NCBI RefSeq assembly: GCF_003634095.1
Contig: NZ_RBIR01000005.1
Span: 62,001-126,000 of the forward strand
From: Arthrobacter oryzae
GTDB lineage: Bacteria > Actinomycetota > Actinomycetes > Actinomycetales > Micrococcaceae
Reading direction: 5' to 3'
DNA: 64,000 nucleotides
A program made the translations under genes and the position numbers. The notes under the pieces were generated by a model that worked only from the letters and a program-made list of their open reading frames with translations, did not search any database and had not been told where the DNA came from. Below, piece after piece: positions 8,514 to 16,665 of the stretch. Numbering within the stretch: the first letter of the stretch is position 1; every line of letters starts with the position of its first letter.

Positions 8514-9407
8514 TTAGCGGCCGGCGAGGGATCCGCCGATGCCGCCGACGCTGAAGTATTTGTTCAAGCTGGCGAAGACGATGATGGGCGGGAGCATCAT
8601 GATCACGGCCAGGGCCATGACCCCGGACCAGTCGGTCTGGTTCTGCTGGAAGAAGGACTGGACGCCCATGGGCAGGGTGAAGATTTCGTTGGAGCGTAGG
8701 AACACGATAGCCACGAGGTAGTCGTTCCAGGCAAGCAGGAAGGCGAAGATCGCGGTGGAGAGCACCCCCGGGAGGGAGTTGCGCAGCACCACCTTGGTGA
8801 AGCTGCCAAAAACGGAGCAGCCGTCGATCCAGGAGGCTTCTTCCAGGCTGATCGGGATGGAGTCGAAGTAGGCGGCCATCATCCAGGTGGCCACGGTCAT
8901 GGTGGAGCCGACGTAGATGATGGTCAGGCCCATCAGGTTGTCAACGAGGCCCATGCCGGCGAACAGGATGAACAGCGGCACCACCGAGGTGATGATGGGC
9001 AGGGACTGCATGACGAAGAGGAGCAGCGAATAGCCGGAGACTGCTTTGGACCGGCCGCGGGAGAGGACGTAGCCGGCGGGGGCGGCAACGGCCACCGATA
9101 CCACCACGGTGGAAAGGGTGGTGACGAGGCTGTTCTGCAACCAGGTCGCGGCGAGGGTTTTGGAGAACACGTTGCTGATGTTCTCGAAAGTCAGGCCGGT
9201 GGCGGTGCTGTTCGGTCCGGGCGTGAACGCGAGGAGGACGGTCACCACGATCGGGACGAGCATGATCGCGGTGATGGCCAGGATGGCGGTGAACCGCCAC
9301 CAGCGGCCGCGCAGGCCGGCCTCGGAGAGGGCACGGTTGGGCTTGCCGGTGCCAGCTACTCCGATGGCGGGACCGGATTCGGGGTGGGCGTGGAGGACTG
9401 CGCTCAT
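8514..9407 (-). CDS. Carbohydrate ABC transporter permease (MalG/UgpE type)
   Basis: A 297-residue inner-membrane permease with about six hydrophobic segments. The EAA loop reads SLEEASWIDGCSVFGSFTKVVLRNSLPG, the contact site for the ATPase. The N terminus has a roughly 35-residue cytoplasmic extension before the first membrane segment (FTAILAITAIMLVPIVVTVLL). ATG 9407 shares one base with the TAA of the upstream permease, so the two subunits are translationally coupled. The partner is the MalF-type permease 9407-10366 and the binding protein is 10378-11703. No ATPase gene is in the operon; as usual for actinobacterial CUT1 systems it probably shares a general MsiK/UgpC-type ATPase encoded elsewhere. 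Confidence 0.9.
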   Translation of the reverse strand: MSAVLHAHPESGPAIGVAGTGKPNRALSEAGLRGRWWRFTAILAITAIMLVPIVVTVLLAFTPGPNSTATGLTFENISNVFSKTLAATWLQNSLVTTLSTVVVSVAVAAPAGYVLSRGRSKAVSGYSLLLFVMQSLPIITSVVPLFILFAGMGLVDNLMGLTIIYVGSTMTVATWMMAAYFDSIPISLEEASWIDGCSVFGSFTKVVLRNSLPGVLSTAIFAFLLAWNDYLVAIVFLRSNEIFTLPMGVQSFFQQNQTDWSGVMALAVIMMLPPIIVFASLNKYFSVGGIGGSLAGR

Positions 9408-10366
9408 TATTCGACGCTCGACTTTCGGATCTGACGGTACAGGATGACCGAGATGACCACGAGGGTGATGGTCATGAGGAAGGCGATCGCGACGCCGGGT
9501 CCGGTCTGGAAGTCCTGGAAGACGGTCCGGTAGGCCAGGACCACCAGGGAGGTGGTGGCGTCCACGGGGCCGCCGCCGGTGAGCAGGTAGATGGTGGGGA
9601 AGTCGTTGACGCAGAAGATCGTCATGAGGATCCAGCTGATGTAGGTGGACCGGGCGATCAGCGGCAGGGTGATCTGGCTGAACTGCTGCCAGCGGGTGGC
9701 GCCGTCCATGCTGGCCGCTTCGTAGACGGTGGTGTCCACGGAGGCCAGGGCCGCCGAGGTCATCATCATCATGAAGGGGAAGCTGACCCAGACCTTGAAG
9801 ATGCAGACGGTGATGGCGGCGAGGGTCGGGTCGGCGAGGAAGAGCGGCGTGCCCAGACCCAGGTTCCGGAAGATGCTCGGGATGAGGCTGTCCGGTGTGC
9901 CTACCAGCCAGTTCCAGGCGGTGGAGGACACCACGATCGGGACCACCCACGGCAGCAGGAGCAGGACCTTGAAGGTGCCGCCGGCGGGGATTTTGGTGCG
10001 CAGCAGCAGGGCCAGGCCAAGGCCCAGGAGCCAGGAGCCGAAGACGCCGACGATCGTGAAGACCAGCGTGAAGCGGGCAGCTTTCCAGAACGCCTCGGAG
10101 GCCAGGACCGTGGCGAAGTTATCCAGGCCGACGAACTCGCCGGTGTCCAGGAGGGAGCCGTTGTGCGTGGCCTGGATGCTGGCGTAGACGAGGGGGTAGC
10201 CGTTGATCAGGATCACCAGGGCGATGGAGGGCAGCAGCAGCCAGAAGAACGTCTTGCGGGTCTGCGAACTGAGCTTGCTCTTGCGGTTGGCGGGCTTGCC
10301 GGGCCCGCCGGGGGCGACGCCCCGGCGGGCCCGGTTCAGGCCGGTCTGGGCTGTGGTCAATGCCAT
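9407..10366 (-). CDS. Carbohydrate ABC transporter permease (MalF/UgpA type)
   Basis: A 319-residue permease. A basic cytoplasmic N terminus of about 35 residues is followed by six membrane segments, the first being [21 protein letters not shown]. The EAA motif is [23 protein letters not shown] and the family segment [17 protein letters not shown] precedes it. It is the first permease after the binding-protein gene (11-nt gap) and overlaps the second permease gene by one base. It should form a heterodimer with the product of 8514-9407 for uptake of the operon's sugar or glycoside. Confidence 0.9.
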   Translation of the reverse strand: MALTTAQTGLNRARRGVAPGGPGKPANRKSKLSSQTRKTFFWLLLPSIALVILINGYPLVYASIQATHNGSLLDTGEFVGLDNFATVLASEAFWKAARFTLVFTIVGVFGSWLLGLGLALLLRTKIPAGGTFKVLLLLPWVVPIVVSSTAWNWLVGTPDSLIPSIFRNLGLGTPLFLADPTLAAITVCIFKVWVSFPFMMMMTSAALASVDTTVYEAASMDGATRWQQFSQITLPLIARSTYISWILMTIFCVNDFPTIYLLTGGGPVDATTSLVVLAYRTVFQDFQTGPGVAIAFLMTITLVVISVILYRQIRKSSVE

Positions 10367-10377
10367 TGCGGTGCCGC

Positions 10378-11703
10378 TTACTTCTTCAGAACCGATTGCA
10401 GCCCGGACTGGAACGTCTGCAGCGCGGACTTCGCATCGGTCTTGCCGGTCAGGATGGTCTGGGTGAACTGATTCAGGGCCTGGCCGCCGTCGAGGACGGC
10501 AAGATTGGCATTGAGCTGTGTGCCCTGGGCGGCGAACGTCTTGGCGATCGGCACGTACTCCTTGACGATCTTGACGTTGTTGGGATCGGACGTGAACTCG
10601 GGAAGCTCGGTGATGGACTTGAAGACCGGCAGCGCGTTCATGAGCTTCTGCTGCCAGAGCTGCTTAAGCTGGCCCATGTAGGCGACCAGGAAGGCCTCGG
10701 ACGACGCCTGGGAGGGGGTGTTGGTGTACATCATGATGTTGTTCGGGAAAATCAGGGCGGCTTTGTCTCCGTGCGGGCCGGCGATGGGGCTGGCGACCAC
10801 AAGGTCGCCGGAGGTGTCACCGACACGCTCGGGAACCCCCAGCGTCAACATGCCGTATGCGGCCTTCTTGTTCTTCCACTGGGCGTTGAGGTTGTCCGAG
10901 GTGTAGCTGACCGCGGCGGGGTCGATGATGCCGTTCGAGACCAGTTCCAGCAGGAATTCGACGGCCTCGACGTTGCGGTCGTTCATGACATCGAGCTCAC
11001 CGGTGGGGGTGAACACGCCGCCGCCGTTGTTGAGCATCATCATGATCATCAGGTGGTTGCCGATGTTGTTGCCGGCGCCGGAGCCCGTGGCAAAGCCGAC
11101 GGCGCCCATGCTCTTGAACTTCTTGCCGGCCTCAAGCAGGGATGCCCAGTCGGTGGGGACCGCGACGCCAGCCTGGTCGAACAGCGACTTGCGGTACCAG
11201 AGCGGACGGATGTCCAACTGCCACGGGACGGCAACATAGCCCTTGTCCGTCTTGAACGGCTCCAGGACGCCGGGCAGGAAATCGTTGAACTGGCCGTTCT
11301 TCTTCAGCTCGTCGACGACCTTGTCCGCGTAGGCGATCTGGCCCTGCTGCTCGAACTGGAAGGCCTGGAAGCCGCCGCCGGTGGACACTGCCGGTCCGGT
11401 CTTGGAGGCGATGGCCGAGGAGAACGTCTGGTAGAAGTTCGCCCACTGGATGGTCTGGTAGCTGGCCTTGAGGTTGCCCGAGGCGGGCGCGTAGCCCTCT
11501 GCGATCTTCTTGGCGGCGTCGTTGTAGGCCGGAGTGGCCCACGGCATGTCCCAGAACTTGATGACGCCGCTGCCGCCTCCGGACTGGGAGGCGGAGCCGC
11601 CGCCGCAAGCGGCGAGGAGCGGGGCGCTGGCCGCAGCTGCGGCAAAGCCCAGGAATCCCCGGCGGGAGAATGCGGTGGAGGCTACAGAGGACTTGATCGT
11701 CAC
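10378..11703 (-). CDS. Sugar ABC transporter substrate-binding lipoprotein
   Basis: A 441-residue family-1 solute-binding protein. The N terminus carries a twin-arginine motif (SRRGFLGF, residues 13-20), an Ala-rich hydrophobic stretch and a lipobox LLAAC, so it is probably exported by Tat and anchored to the membrane by a lipidated Cys near residue 33. After a GGGSASQSGGG linker the mature protein begins VIKFWDMPWATPAYNDAAKK, typical of MalE-like proteins. The start is GTG 11703 with AAGGAAAA upstream. The gene is preceded by an 87-bp gap containing a hairpin and followed after 11 nt by the two permease genes. The ligand cannot be read from sequence. Confidence 0.9.
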   Translation of the reverse strand: MTIKSSVASTAFSRRGFLGFAAAAASAPLLAACGGGSASQSGGGSGVIKFWDMPWATPAYNDAAKKIAEGYAPASGNLKASYQTIQWANFYQTFSSAIASKTGPAVSTGGGFQAFQFEQQGQIAYADKVVDELKKNGQFNDFLPGVLEPFKTDKGYVAVPWQLDIRPLWYRKSLFDQAGVAVPTDWASLLEAGKKFKSMGAVGFATGSGAGNNIGNHLMIMMMLNNGGGVFTPTGELDVMNDRNVEAVEFLLELVSNGIIDPAAVSYTSDNLNAQWKNKKAAYGMLTLGVPERVGDTSGDLVVASPIAGPHGDKAALIFPNNIMMYTNTPSQASSEAFLVAYMGQLKQLWQQKLMNALPVFKSITELPEFTSDPNNVKIVKEYVPIAKTFAAQGTQLNANLAVLDGGQALNQFTQTILTGKTDAKSALQTFQSGLQSVLKK

Positions 11704-11721
11704 GATGTTTTCCTTTCATGG

Positions 11722-11744
11722 CCGGCCTGCAGTGGCGCGGCCGG
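11722..11744 (-). repeat. Intercistronic GC hairpin upstream of the binding-protein gene
   Basis: CCGGCC and GGCCGG arms with an 11-nt loop lie just 5' of the binding-protein ribosome binding site. Such structures can set the 5' end of a processed, more abundant binding-protein transcript; that role is inferred. Confidence 0.35.
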
Positions 11745-11790
11745 TCTTCTCGACAGTGAGGTGATGCGGAAGGTCTTGCGGGCTGTGCTG

Positions 11791-12624
11791 TTAGTGCGGT
11801 GAGTCGTGGAGCTGCCCGAGAAGGGCGGTCAGGGCGGCGAACCGTTCCAGGTCGGCTGCCGGCGTTCCGGAGTCGACGGCGGCGCGGAGCCGCCTCCAGC
11901 TGTGCCGGTGGGCGGATTCGTAGATGGTGGGAAATGCAGTGGCTCCGGCCGACGTGACGGACCGGATCTCTGCCGGCCAGCCTGCAGAGGAATCGGGGAG
12001 GGTGATGTCCGCCCGGCCCGTGAAGGTGAGGACGGAAACGGTGGCCGTCGCCGGGACTGAGGAGCTGGTGATGCCCTGCAGGGCTGCCGGCGCCCCGCCG
12101 GGGAGGCTGCCGATCACGGTGTAGCCGTTGGCGTTGCGCTGGATGACGCGCAGGCCGGCCAGTTCCACGCCGCAGGCCAGGACGGCTGCAAGATGCCGCG
12201 TGAGCAGTACCTCCGGGTCCGTCCCGGGCCGGCCCCACGCCACGGAGTCCAGCAGCACGGCGTCGGCCAGGGCCTCGGCGACGGCGGTCCGTGCCGCGCC
12301 CACGGAATCCTCGAGGACGGGGTTGCCGGCCCAGGCCTGGTCAAGGACCACCGCGGTGCCGGCCTCGGCTGCTGCCGCGGCCAGGGCCGAGGGGTCTTCG
12401 GCGACGGGGTCAATGACGACGACGCCCCGGACACCTCTGCTGACCGCGTCGGTAGCGGCGTCGGTCCAGCCGGCAGTGCCGGCGAGTGCGACGACGTCGG
12501 GCCGGCTGCCCGCCGGGGCGAACGAGACGGGCAGGGAAGCGACGACGGCGCCGACGGCTCCCGTCTGTTCGGCGACCGGGGCGGCCTGGACCCCGAGTGG
12601 CCTGGTCCTGAGCGGCGTTGTCAT
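11791..12624 (-). CDS. Unknown protein; possible degenerate Gfo/Idh/MocA-like subunit
   Basis: A 277-residue Ala/Val-rich protein without a motif I can assign firmly. Its layout resembles a Gfo/Idh protein: alternating strands and helices (GAVVASLPVSF, DVVALAGTAGWTDAA, GVRGVVVIDPVAED at the place where family members have GKHVLxEKP, then AVVLDQAWAG), followed by a more beta-rich half (GLRVIQRNANGYTVIGSLPGG, ATVSVLTFTGRADITLPD). The glycine-rich nucleotide loop and the EKP lysine are missing. ATG 12624 overlaps the stop of the upstream true Gfo/Idh gene by 4 nt (ATGA), which suggests that the two products are made together. It may be a non-catalytic partner; this is inference and needs a structure prediction. 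No signal peptide is visible. Confidence 0.55.
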   Translation of the reverse strand: MTTPLRTRPLGVQAAPVAEQTGAVGAVVASLPVSFAPAGSRPDVVALAGTAGWTDAATDAVSRGVRGVVVIDPVAEDPSALAAAAAEAGTAVVLDQAWAGNPVLEDSVGAARTAVAEALADAVLLDSVAWGRPGTDPEVLLTRHLAAVLACGVELAGLRVIQRNANGYTVIGSLPGGAPAALQGITSSSVPATATVSVLTFTGRADITLPDSSAGWPAEIRSVTSAGATAFPTIYESAHRHSWRRLRAAVDSGTPAADLERFAALTALLGQLHDSPH

Positions 12625-13730
12625 GCGCGGGCCTCCTCGTAGGCTGCGGCGCCGGCATCGACGCAAGCGGCGGCGGCGTCGGCGATCGCGAGGGCGAATT
12701 CCAGATCGTGGATCAGGGTGTCCGGGTCCGGGGCCGCTCCGGTGCCGCGGGCGAGTTCGGCGAGTTTGCGCCACTCGCCCTCGTAGCCGTTGTGCCCGTA
12801 GGGGCCGAGGACGGTTGTGCTGCCGGCGGTCCGGATCCTGGCCGTGGCCGATCCCGCCTGGACGTAAGACGGCGTGAAGTCGATGGACAGCGTCGCGTCG
12901 TCGCCGATGGCCTCGAAGGTCCATGACGGCTCCCAGGTTCCGTTCATGGCGGCGCGGAGTTCGATCGCCACGGCGCCCGCCCGCAGGGAGATGACATAGC
13001 CGAACGGCTGGACGGTCTGGGCGTGCAGGACCTCGACGGCCCGGAAATCCGGGGCAAACCGGCGGACCAGGGGGAGGTCGTGAATGGCCAAGCCCATGAT
13101 CCCGCCGGTCAGTGTGGCCTTCGCCGCGGCAATGTCAGCGGCGGCATCGTCCGCGGGCGTGCCGGCAGCCGCGGCGGCAGGCGGGGGAGTGCGGCCCACG
13201 ATCTCGGTGGCAAAGTCCTCGAAGCGGGGGTTGGGCGGCAGGACGATCGAGGACCGGATGGTGTGGACCTGGTCCGGCAGGGTGCCCCAGGCGGATTCGG
13301 CGGCCAGCCAGCCGGGATCGAAGGTGTGCATGGCGCCGACGACGATCGGCACCCCGGTTTCGGCTGAGACTGCGGCGATGGCCGCGGCTTCCTCGCCGTT
13401 CATGGCGAAGGGCTTTTCGCACAGAACGGCCTTCTTGCCGGCGCGGCAGGCGGCAATCACCTGGGTGGCGTGGAACTGGTGCGGGCTGCAGATTGCGACG
13501 ATCTCGACGGCGGGGTCGGCCAGCAGCTCTTCCATGCTGCTGCTGAAGCGTGCCCCGACCCGTGCGGCCACGGATTCGGCGACGGCCGGGTCGACGTCCA
13601 TGATGTGACGGACTTCCAGGATGTCCCGCAGCCTGGCCAGGGACGGCAGGTGGATCGCCTGTGTGACGGGGCCGGCCCCCAGGATCCCCACTCCTAGCGG
13701 CGCCGGTGCCGCGTGGTCTTGGCTGGACAA
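12621..13730 (-). CDS. Gfo/Idh/MocA family oxidoreductase, first gene of the operon
   Basis: A 369-residue oxidoreductase with Rossmann motif VGILGAGPVTQAIHLP near residues 14-29, AVLCEKPFAMNGEEAAA with the EKP signature near residue 105, and GGIMGLAIHDLPLVRRF, where an H-D pair stands at the catalytic region. The only possible start in the open frame is TTG 13730; GAAGGGG lies about 11 nt upstream. It is the promoter-proximal gene of the 13-gene operon, about 180 bp from the divergent ROK gene, and overlaps the degenerate-looking 11791-12624 gene by ATGA. The central part has an Ala/Pro-rich insertion (PPPAAAAAAGTPADDAAADI) not expected in the core fold. Confidence 0.83.
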   Translation of the reverse strand: MSSQDHAAPAPLGVGILGAGPVTQAIHLPSLARLRDILEVRHIMDVDPAVAESVAARVGARFSSSMEELLADPAVEIVAICSPHQFHATQVIAACRAGKKAVLCEKPFAMNGEEAAAIAAVSAETGVPIVVGAMHTFDPGWLAAESAWGTLPDQVHTIRSSIVLPPNPRFEDFATEIVGRTPPPAAAAAGTPADDAAADIAAAKATLTGGIMGLAIHDLPLVRRFAPDFRAVEVLHAQTVQPFGYVISLRAGAVAIELRAAMNGTWEPSWTFEAIGDDATLSIDFTPSYVQAGSATARIRTAGSTTVLGPYGHNGYEGEWRKLAELARGTGAAPDPDTLIHDLEFALAIADAAAACVDAGAAAYEEARA

Positions 13731-13809
13731 GTTCGTTCAAACCCCTTCGTAGTTCCCGAACCGTCCAGAGCAGTCAGGCTGTCCGGGCCGGTGATCTGGC
13801 TCACACCCC

Positions 13810-13838
13810 AAGCTAGAGATACTTTTGCCGAACGTCAA
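13810..13838 (-). promoter_or_regulatory. Predicted promoter of the keto-sugar operon
   Basis: On the minus strand a TTGACG -35 box (13833-13838) and a TAGCTT -10 box (13810-13815) are 17 nt apart. Initiation near 13803 would leave a leader of about 70 nt before the TTG start at 13730. The -35 box lies exactly between the arms of the palindrome at 13821-13846, a layout that fits repression. Assigned by eye. Confidence 0.5.
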
Positions 13839-13855
13839 GCAAAAGTTGAAAACTT
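13821..13855. promoter_or_regulatory. Candidate ROK repressor operator
   Basis: A perfect inverted repeat ACTTTTGC-N10-GCAAAAGT occupies 13821-13846, and a second small palindrome AAGTT-GAA-AACTT overlaps its right arm at 13843-13855. The first surrounds the -35 box of the minus-strand promoter. The position in the divergent region beside a ROK regulator makes this the likely operator; the sugar ligand is unknown. Confidence 0.5.
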
Positions 13856-13911
13856 CGTTCCAATCTTTTTGGAGCGTGACAGGCAGAAGCAGTTCGTGCT
13901 ATCACTTACTC

Positions 13912-15123
13912 ATGAGTACGCCCACCGGTACAGAGCCCGCAGCCGCAGAGTCCGGCGGCAGCCTGTCCCGGGCCGGCGACCTCTTCCAGCTCCTGCGCGA
14001 CGGCAAGGCCCGGACCAGGGCCGAACTCGCCCTGACCACCGGGCTCGCCCGCTCCACCGTCGCCTCCCGCATCGACGCGCTGATGGGCTCCGGGCTCGTT
14101 GGCCCCGCCGGGGAGGCAAGCTCCAGCGGCGGCAGGCCGCCGTCCCGCTTTGCGTTCAACCCGGCCGCCCGCGTGGTCCTGGCGGTGGACGTCGGTGCCA
14201 CGCACGTGATGATCGCCGTCACGGACCTCAACGGGAAAGTGCTGGCGGAGCGCCGGCAGGTGCAAGATGTCGCCGCCGGTCCGGTGGTTGTCCTGGACCG
14301 CGTGATCGAGGAAGGGCTGAAGCTGCTGGCCGAGGCCGGCCGCGGCACGGCCGACCTAGCCGGCGCCGGGATCGGCCTCCCCGGACCTGTGGAACACTCC
14401 ACGGGCATGCCGGTGAAGCCGCCGATCATGCCCGGCTGGGACGGGTTCGACGTCGTCCGCCACGTCCAGCGTTCCCTCCCGGTTCCGGTCCTGGTGGACA
14501 ACGACGTGAACATCATGGCGCTGGGCGAGCGCACGGCGCACTGGCCTGAAGACGAGAATTTCCTGTTCATCAAGGTGGCCACCGGCATCGGTGCGGGCAT
14601 CATCAGCAGCGGCCAGCTCCAGCGCGGGGCCAACGGAACGGCCGGCGACCTCGGCCACGTCCGGGTTCCGCGCGGGGACGACGTGCTGTGCCGCTGCGGC
14701 AACTACGGGTGCCTGGAAGCCCTGGCGTCCGGGCCCGCCGTCGCCAAGGCGCTGACGGACCAAGGCCTGCCGGCGCGCGACGGCGGCGATGTCCTGCGCC
14801 TGGTCGCAGACGGTAACCGGCTGGCCATCCAGGCGCTGCGGCAGGCCGGCAGGGACCTCGGCGACGTCCTCTCCACCGTTGTGAACCTCCTGAACCCGTC
14901 GGTGATTGTGATCGGCGGAAGCCTCGGCCAGGCCGGGGAGCACCTCATGGCCGGGGTCCGTGAAGTGGTCTACCGGCGCTCGCTGCCCCTGGCCACGACG
15001 CACCTGCGGATCGGCCTGTCCAAGGCCGGAGAGGAGGCGGCCATCCTCGGCGCCAGCCAGATGGTCACCCAGCACGTGCTCTCGCCCGCCGTGATCGAGG
15101 CAACCCTGCAGGCCACGGGCTAG
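13912..15123 (+). CDS. ROK family transcriptional regulator (NagC/XylR type)
   Basis: A 403-residue regulator. An N-terminal winged helix (RAELALTTGLARSTVASRIDALMGSGLV) is followed by a ROK sugar-kinase-like domain with VLAVDVGATHVMIAV (phosphate loop 1), the IGLPGPVEHSTG segment, VLVDNDVNIMALGE, the ROK zinc signature ending in HVRVPRGDDVLCRCGNYGCLE (C-x-C-x4-C), and NPSVIVIGGSLGQ. I chose ATG 13912; the open frame extends to 13825 but that part covers the promoter palindromes. No good Shine-Dalgarno precedes it, so the mRNA may be leaderless. It is divergent from the keto-sugar operon and probably represses it until a sugar or keto-sugar binds. Confidence 0.88.
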   Translation: MSTPTGTEPAAAESGGSLSRAGDLFQLLRDGKARTRAELALTTGLARSTVASRIDALMGSGLVGPAGEASSSGGRPPSRFAFNPAARVVLAVDVGATHVMIAVTDLNGKVLAERRQVQDVAAGPVVVLDRVIEEGLKLLAEAGRGTADLAGAGIGLPGPVEHSTGMPVKPPIMPGWDGFDVVRHVQRSLPVPVLVDNDVNIMALGERTAHWPEDENFLFIKVATGIGAGIISSGQLQRGANGTAGDLGHVRVPRGDDVLCRCGNYGCLEALASGPAVAKALTDQGLPARDGGDVLRLVADGNRLAIQALRQAGRDLGDVLSTVVNLLNPSVIVIGGSLGQAGEHLMAGVREVVYRRSLPLATTHLRIGLSKAGEEAAILGASQMVTQHVLSPAVIEATLQATG

Positions 15124-15126
15124 GGC

Positions 15127-16461
15127 GTGCCACCGGAAGCGTCAACTCATGCGGTGTCGGCGGAAGCGGAGTCCAGCGAAGCGTCACATTCCGCGGCTGC
15201 CGCACGGGCCCGTGATAGCAATGGGACTGATGAAACCATATTTCTTCCCGGCCGCCGGGCATCGGCCCGCTCCATGAGCGACCTGGCCCGGGCGCCGCGC
15301 GGCTGGCTCCTCATGCTCTCGATCGGCCTCATCGCGCTGAACATGCGCGGCCCCCTGGTGGCCGTGGCCCCGGTGGTTGCGCAGATGCAGCACGATCTCG
15401 GGTTCACCCCGGTAGAACTGGGGTTCCTGACCGGGATCCCGGTACTGTGCTTCGCCCTGGCCGCCCCGCTGGCGTCCCTGGCCGGCCGCAGGCTGGGGCC
15501 CGAGTTCGCCATTACCCTGACCCTGCTCGGCGTGCTCCTCGGCGTCGTGGTCCGCTCGGCGGGCGGCGGATCCCTCGTGATGCTGGGTACCGTGATCCTG
15601 GGCGTGTCCATCACGATCGGCAACATCGTGGTTCCGTTGATCATCCGGCGGGACTTCACCCCGGCCCGGCAGGGCGCGGCGATGGGCACCTACACCGCGG
15701 CTCTCAACATCGGCTCGTTCCTCACCTCCATGGTGTCCGCGCCGCTGGCCGGGCTGCTGGGCTGGCGGCCCGCGATTGCCGCGAGCGGTCTGTTCGCGGT
15801 GGCGGCGGGCGCGGTATGGGTGATCGCCGTCGGCCGCCGGGCCTTCATTCCTGAGGCCATCCCAGCGGCGCACCCCGGCCGCCCGGCCGGCAAGCTCACG
15901 TCCCGGTGGATCACGGCGGCTCTGACCCTCGGGTTCGCCGGCCAGGCGTTCTCCTACTACGGGGTCACCGCCTGGCTGCCCAGCCTGCTCGCCGACGAGC
16001 TCGGCATGGCGCCGTCGGCCGCCGGCGCCGGGTCCTCGCTCTTCCAGATCCTCGCCATTGTGGGCGGACTGGGCGTCCCGCTGGCGGCCCGCTTCGCCAG
16101 CACGACGGCGGTGGGCCTCACCCTGGGACTGCTGTGGCTCACGGTTCCCGTGGGCCTGCTGCTGGCACCGGAGCTGTGGTGGCTGTGGTGTTCCCTCGGC
16201 GGGGTGGCCCAGGGCGGCGGGATCACGCTGATCTTTCTCGCCATCATCCGGCTGGCCCGGGACCAGGCTTCGGCGGCCCGGATGTCCGCCATCGTCCAGG
16301 GGACCGGGTACTCCTTCGGGGCCGTGGCGCCGACGCTGCTGGGTTACGTCCACGGGGTCTCCGGCGCCTGGACCGGCCCGCTGCTCCTGATCCTCTGCTC
16401 CGTGGCTGCGTTCATCCTGGGCACCGCGCTGTCCCTGCGCCGCGTGCCGAAACCGCACTAG
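15127..16461 (+). CDS. MFS transporter, CynX/NimT family
   Basis: A 444-residue protein if translation starts at GTG 15127, 3 nt after the ROK stop, or 395 residues from ATG 15274 (MSDLARAPRGWLL). The first 49 residues are Ala/Ser/Glu-rich and lack membrane segments, so the shorter form is possible; neither start has a strong ribosome binding site. About 12 membrane segments are visible, with LIALNMRGPLVAVAPVVAQ in the first, characteristic of the CynX/NimT branch (cyanate, 2-nitroimidazole and similar exporters). It may be co-transcribed with the ROK gene, but its substrate and any link to the sugar operon are unknown. Confidence 0.8.
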   Translation: MPPEASTHAVSAEAESSEASHSAAAARARDSNGTDETIFLPGRRASARSMSDLARAPRGWLLMLSIGLIALNMRGPLVAVAPVVAQMQHDLGFTPVELGFLTGIPVLCFALAAPLASLAGRRLGPEFAITLTLLGVLLGVVVRSAGGGSLVMLGTVILGVSITIGNIVVPLIIRRDFTPARQGAAMGTYTAALNIGSFLTSMVSAPLAGLLGWRPAIAASGLFAVAAGAVWVIAVGRRAFIPEAIPAAHPGRPAGKLTSRWITAALTLGFAGQAFSYYGVTAWLPSLLADELGMAPSAAGAGSSLFQILAIVGGLGVPLAARFASTTAVGLTLGLLWLTVPVGLLLAPELWWLWCSLGGVAQGGGITLIFLAIIRLARDQASAARMSAIVQGTGYSFGAVAPTLLGYVHGVSGAWTGPLLLILCSVAAFILGTALSLRRVPKPH

Positions 16462-16512
16462 ACCACTCTCCCGCTCCGGACGCCTCCGCCCCCGCCAGGG
16501 TGGTGCGGGAAC

Positions 16513-16556
16513 ACAGTTAGGGCCCATGTTTTATTGAAAACATGGGCCCTAACTGT
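16513..16556. terminator. Perfect 20-bp inverted repeat between convergent genes
   Basis: Two 20-nt arms (16513-16532 and 16537-16556) are exact reverse complements around a 4-nt ATTG loop, with TTTT and AAAA at the loop-proximal ends. It sits between the ends of the MFS gene and aceB, so it can serve as a terminator for both strands. The length and perfection of the stem are unusual for a simple terminator. Confidence 0.7.
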
Positions 16557-16665
16557 CAGTTCGACGCCTTTGTCGGCTGCAGGGTGTTCCGTTGCTGGGC
16601 CGCCACCCGGATTTCGGGCTGCCTGTTGCGAAGGGCGGGCAGCCCAGCTGACGGAATTTTGGGGG

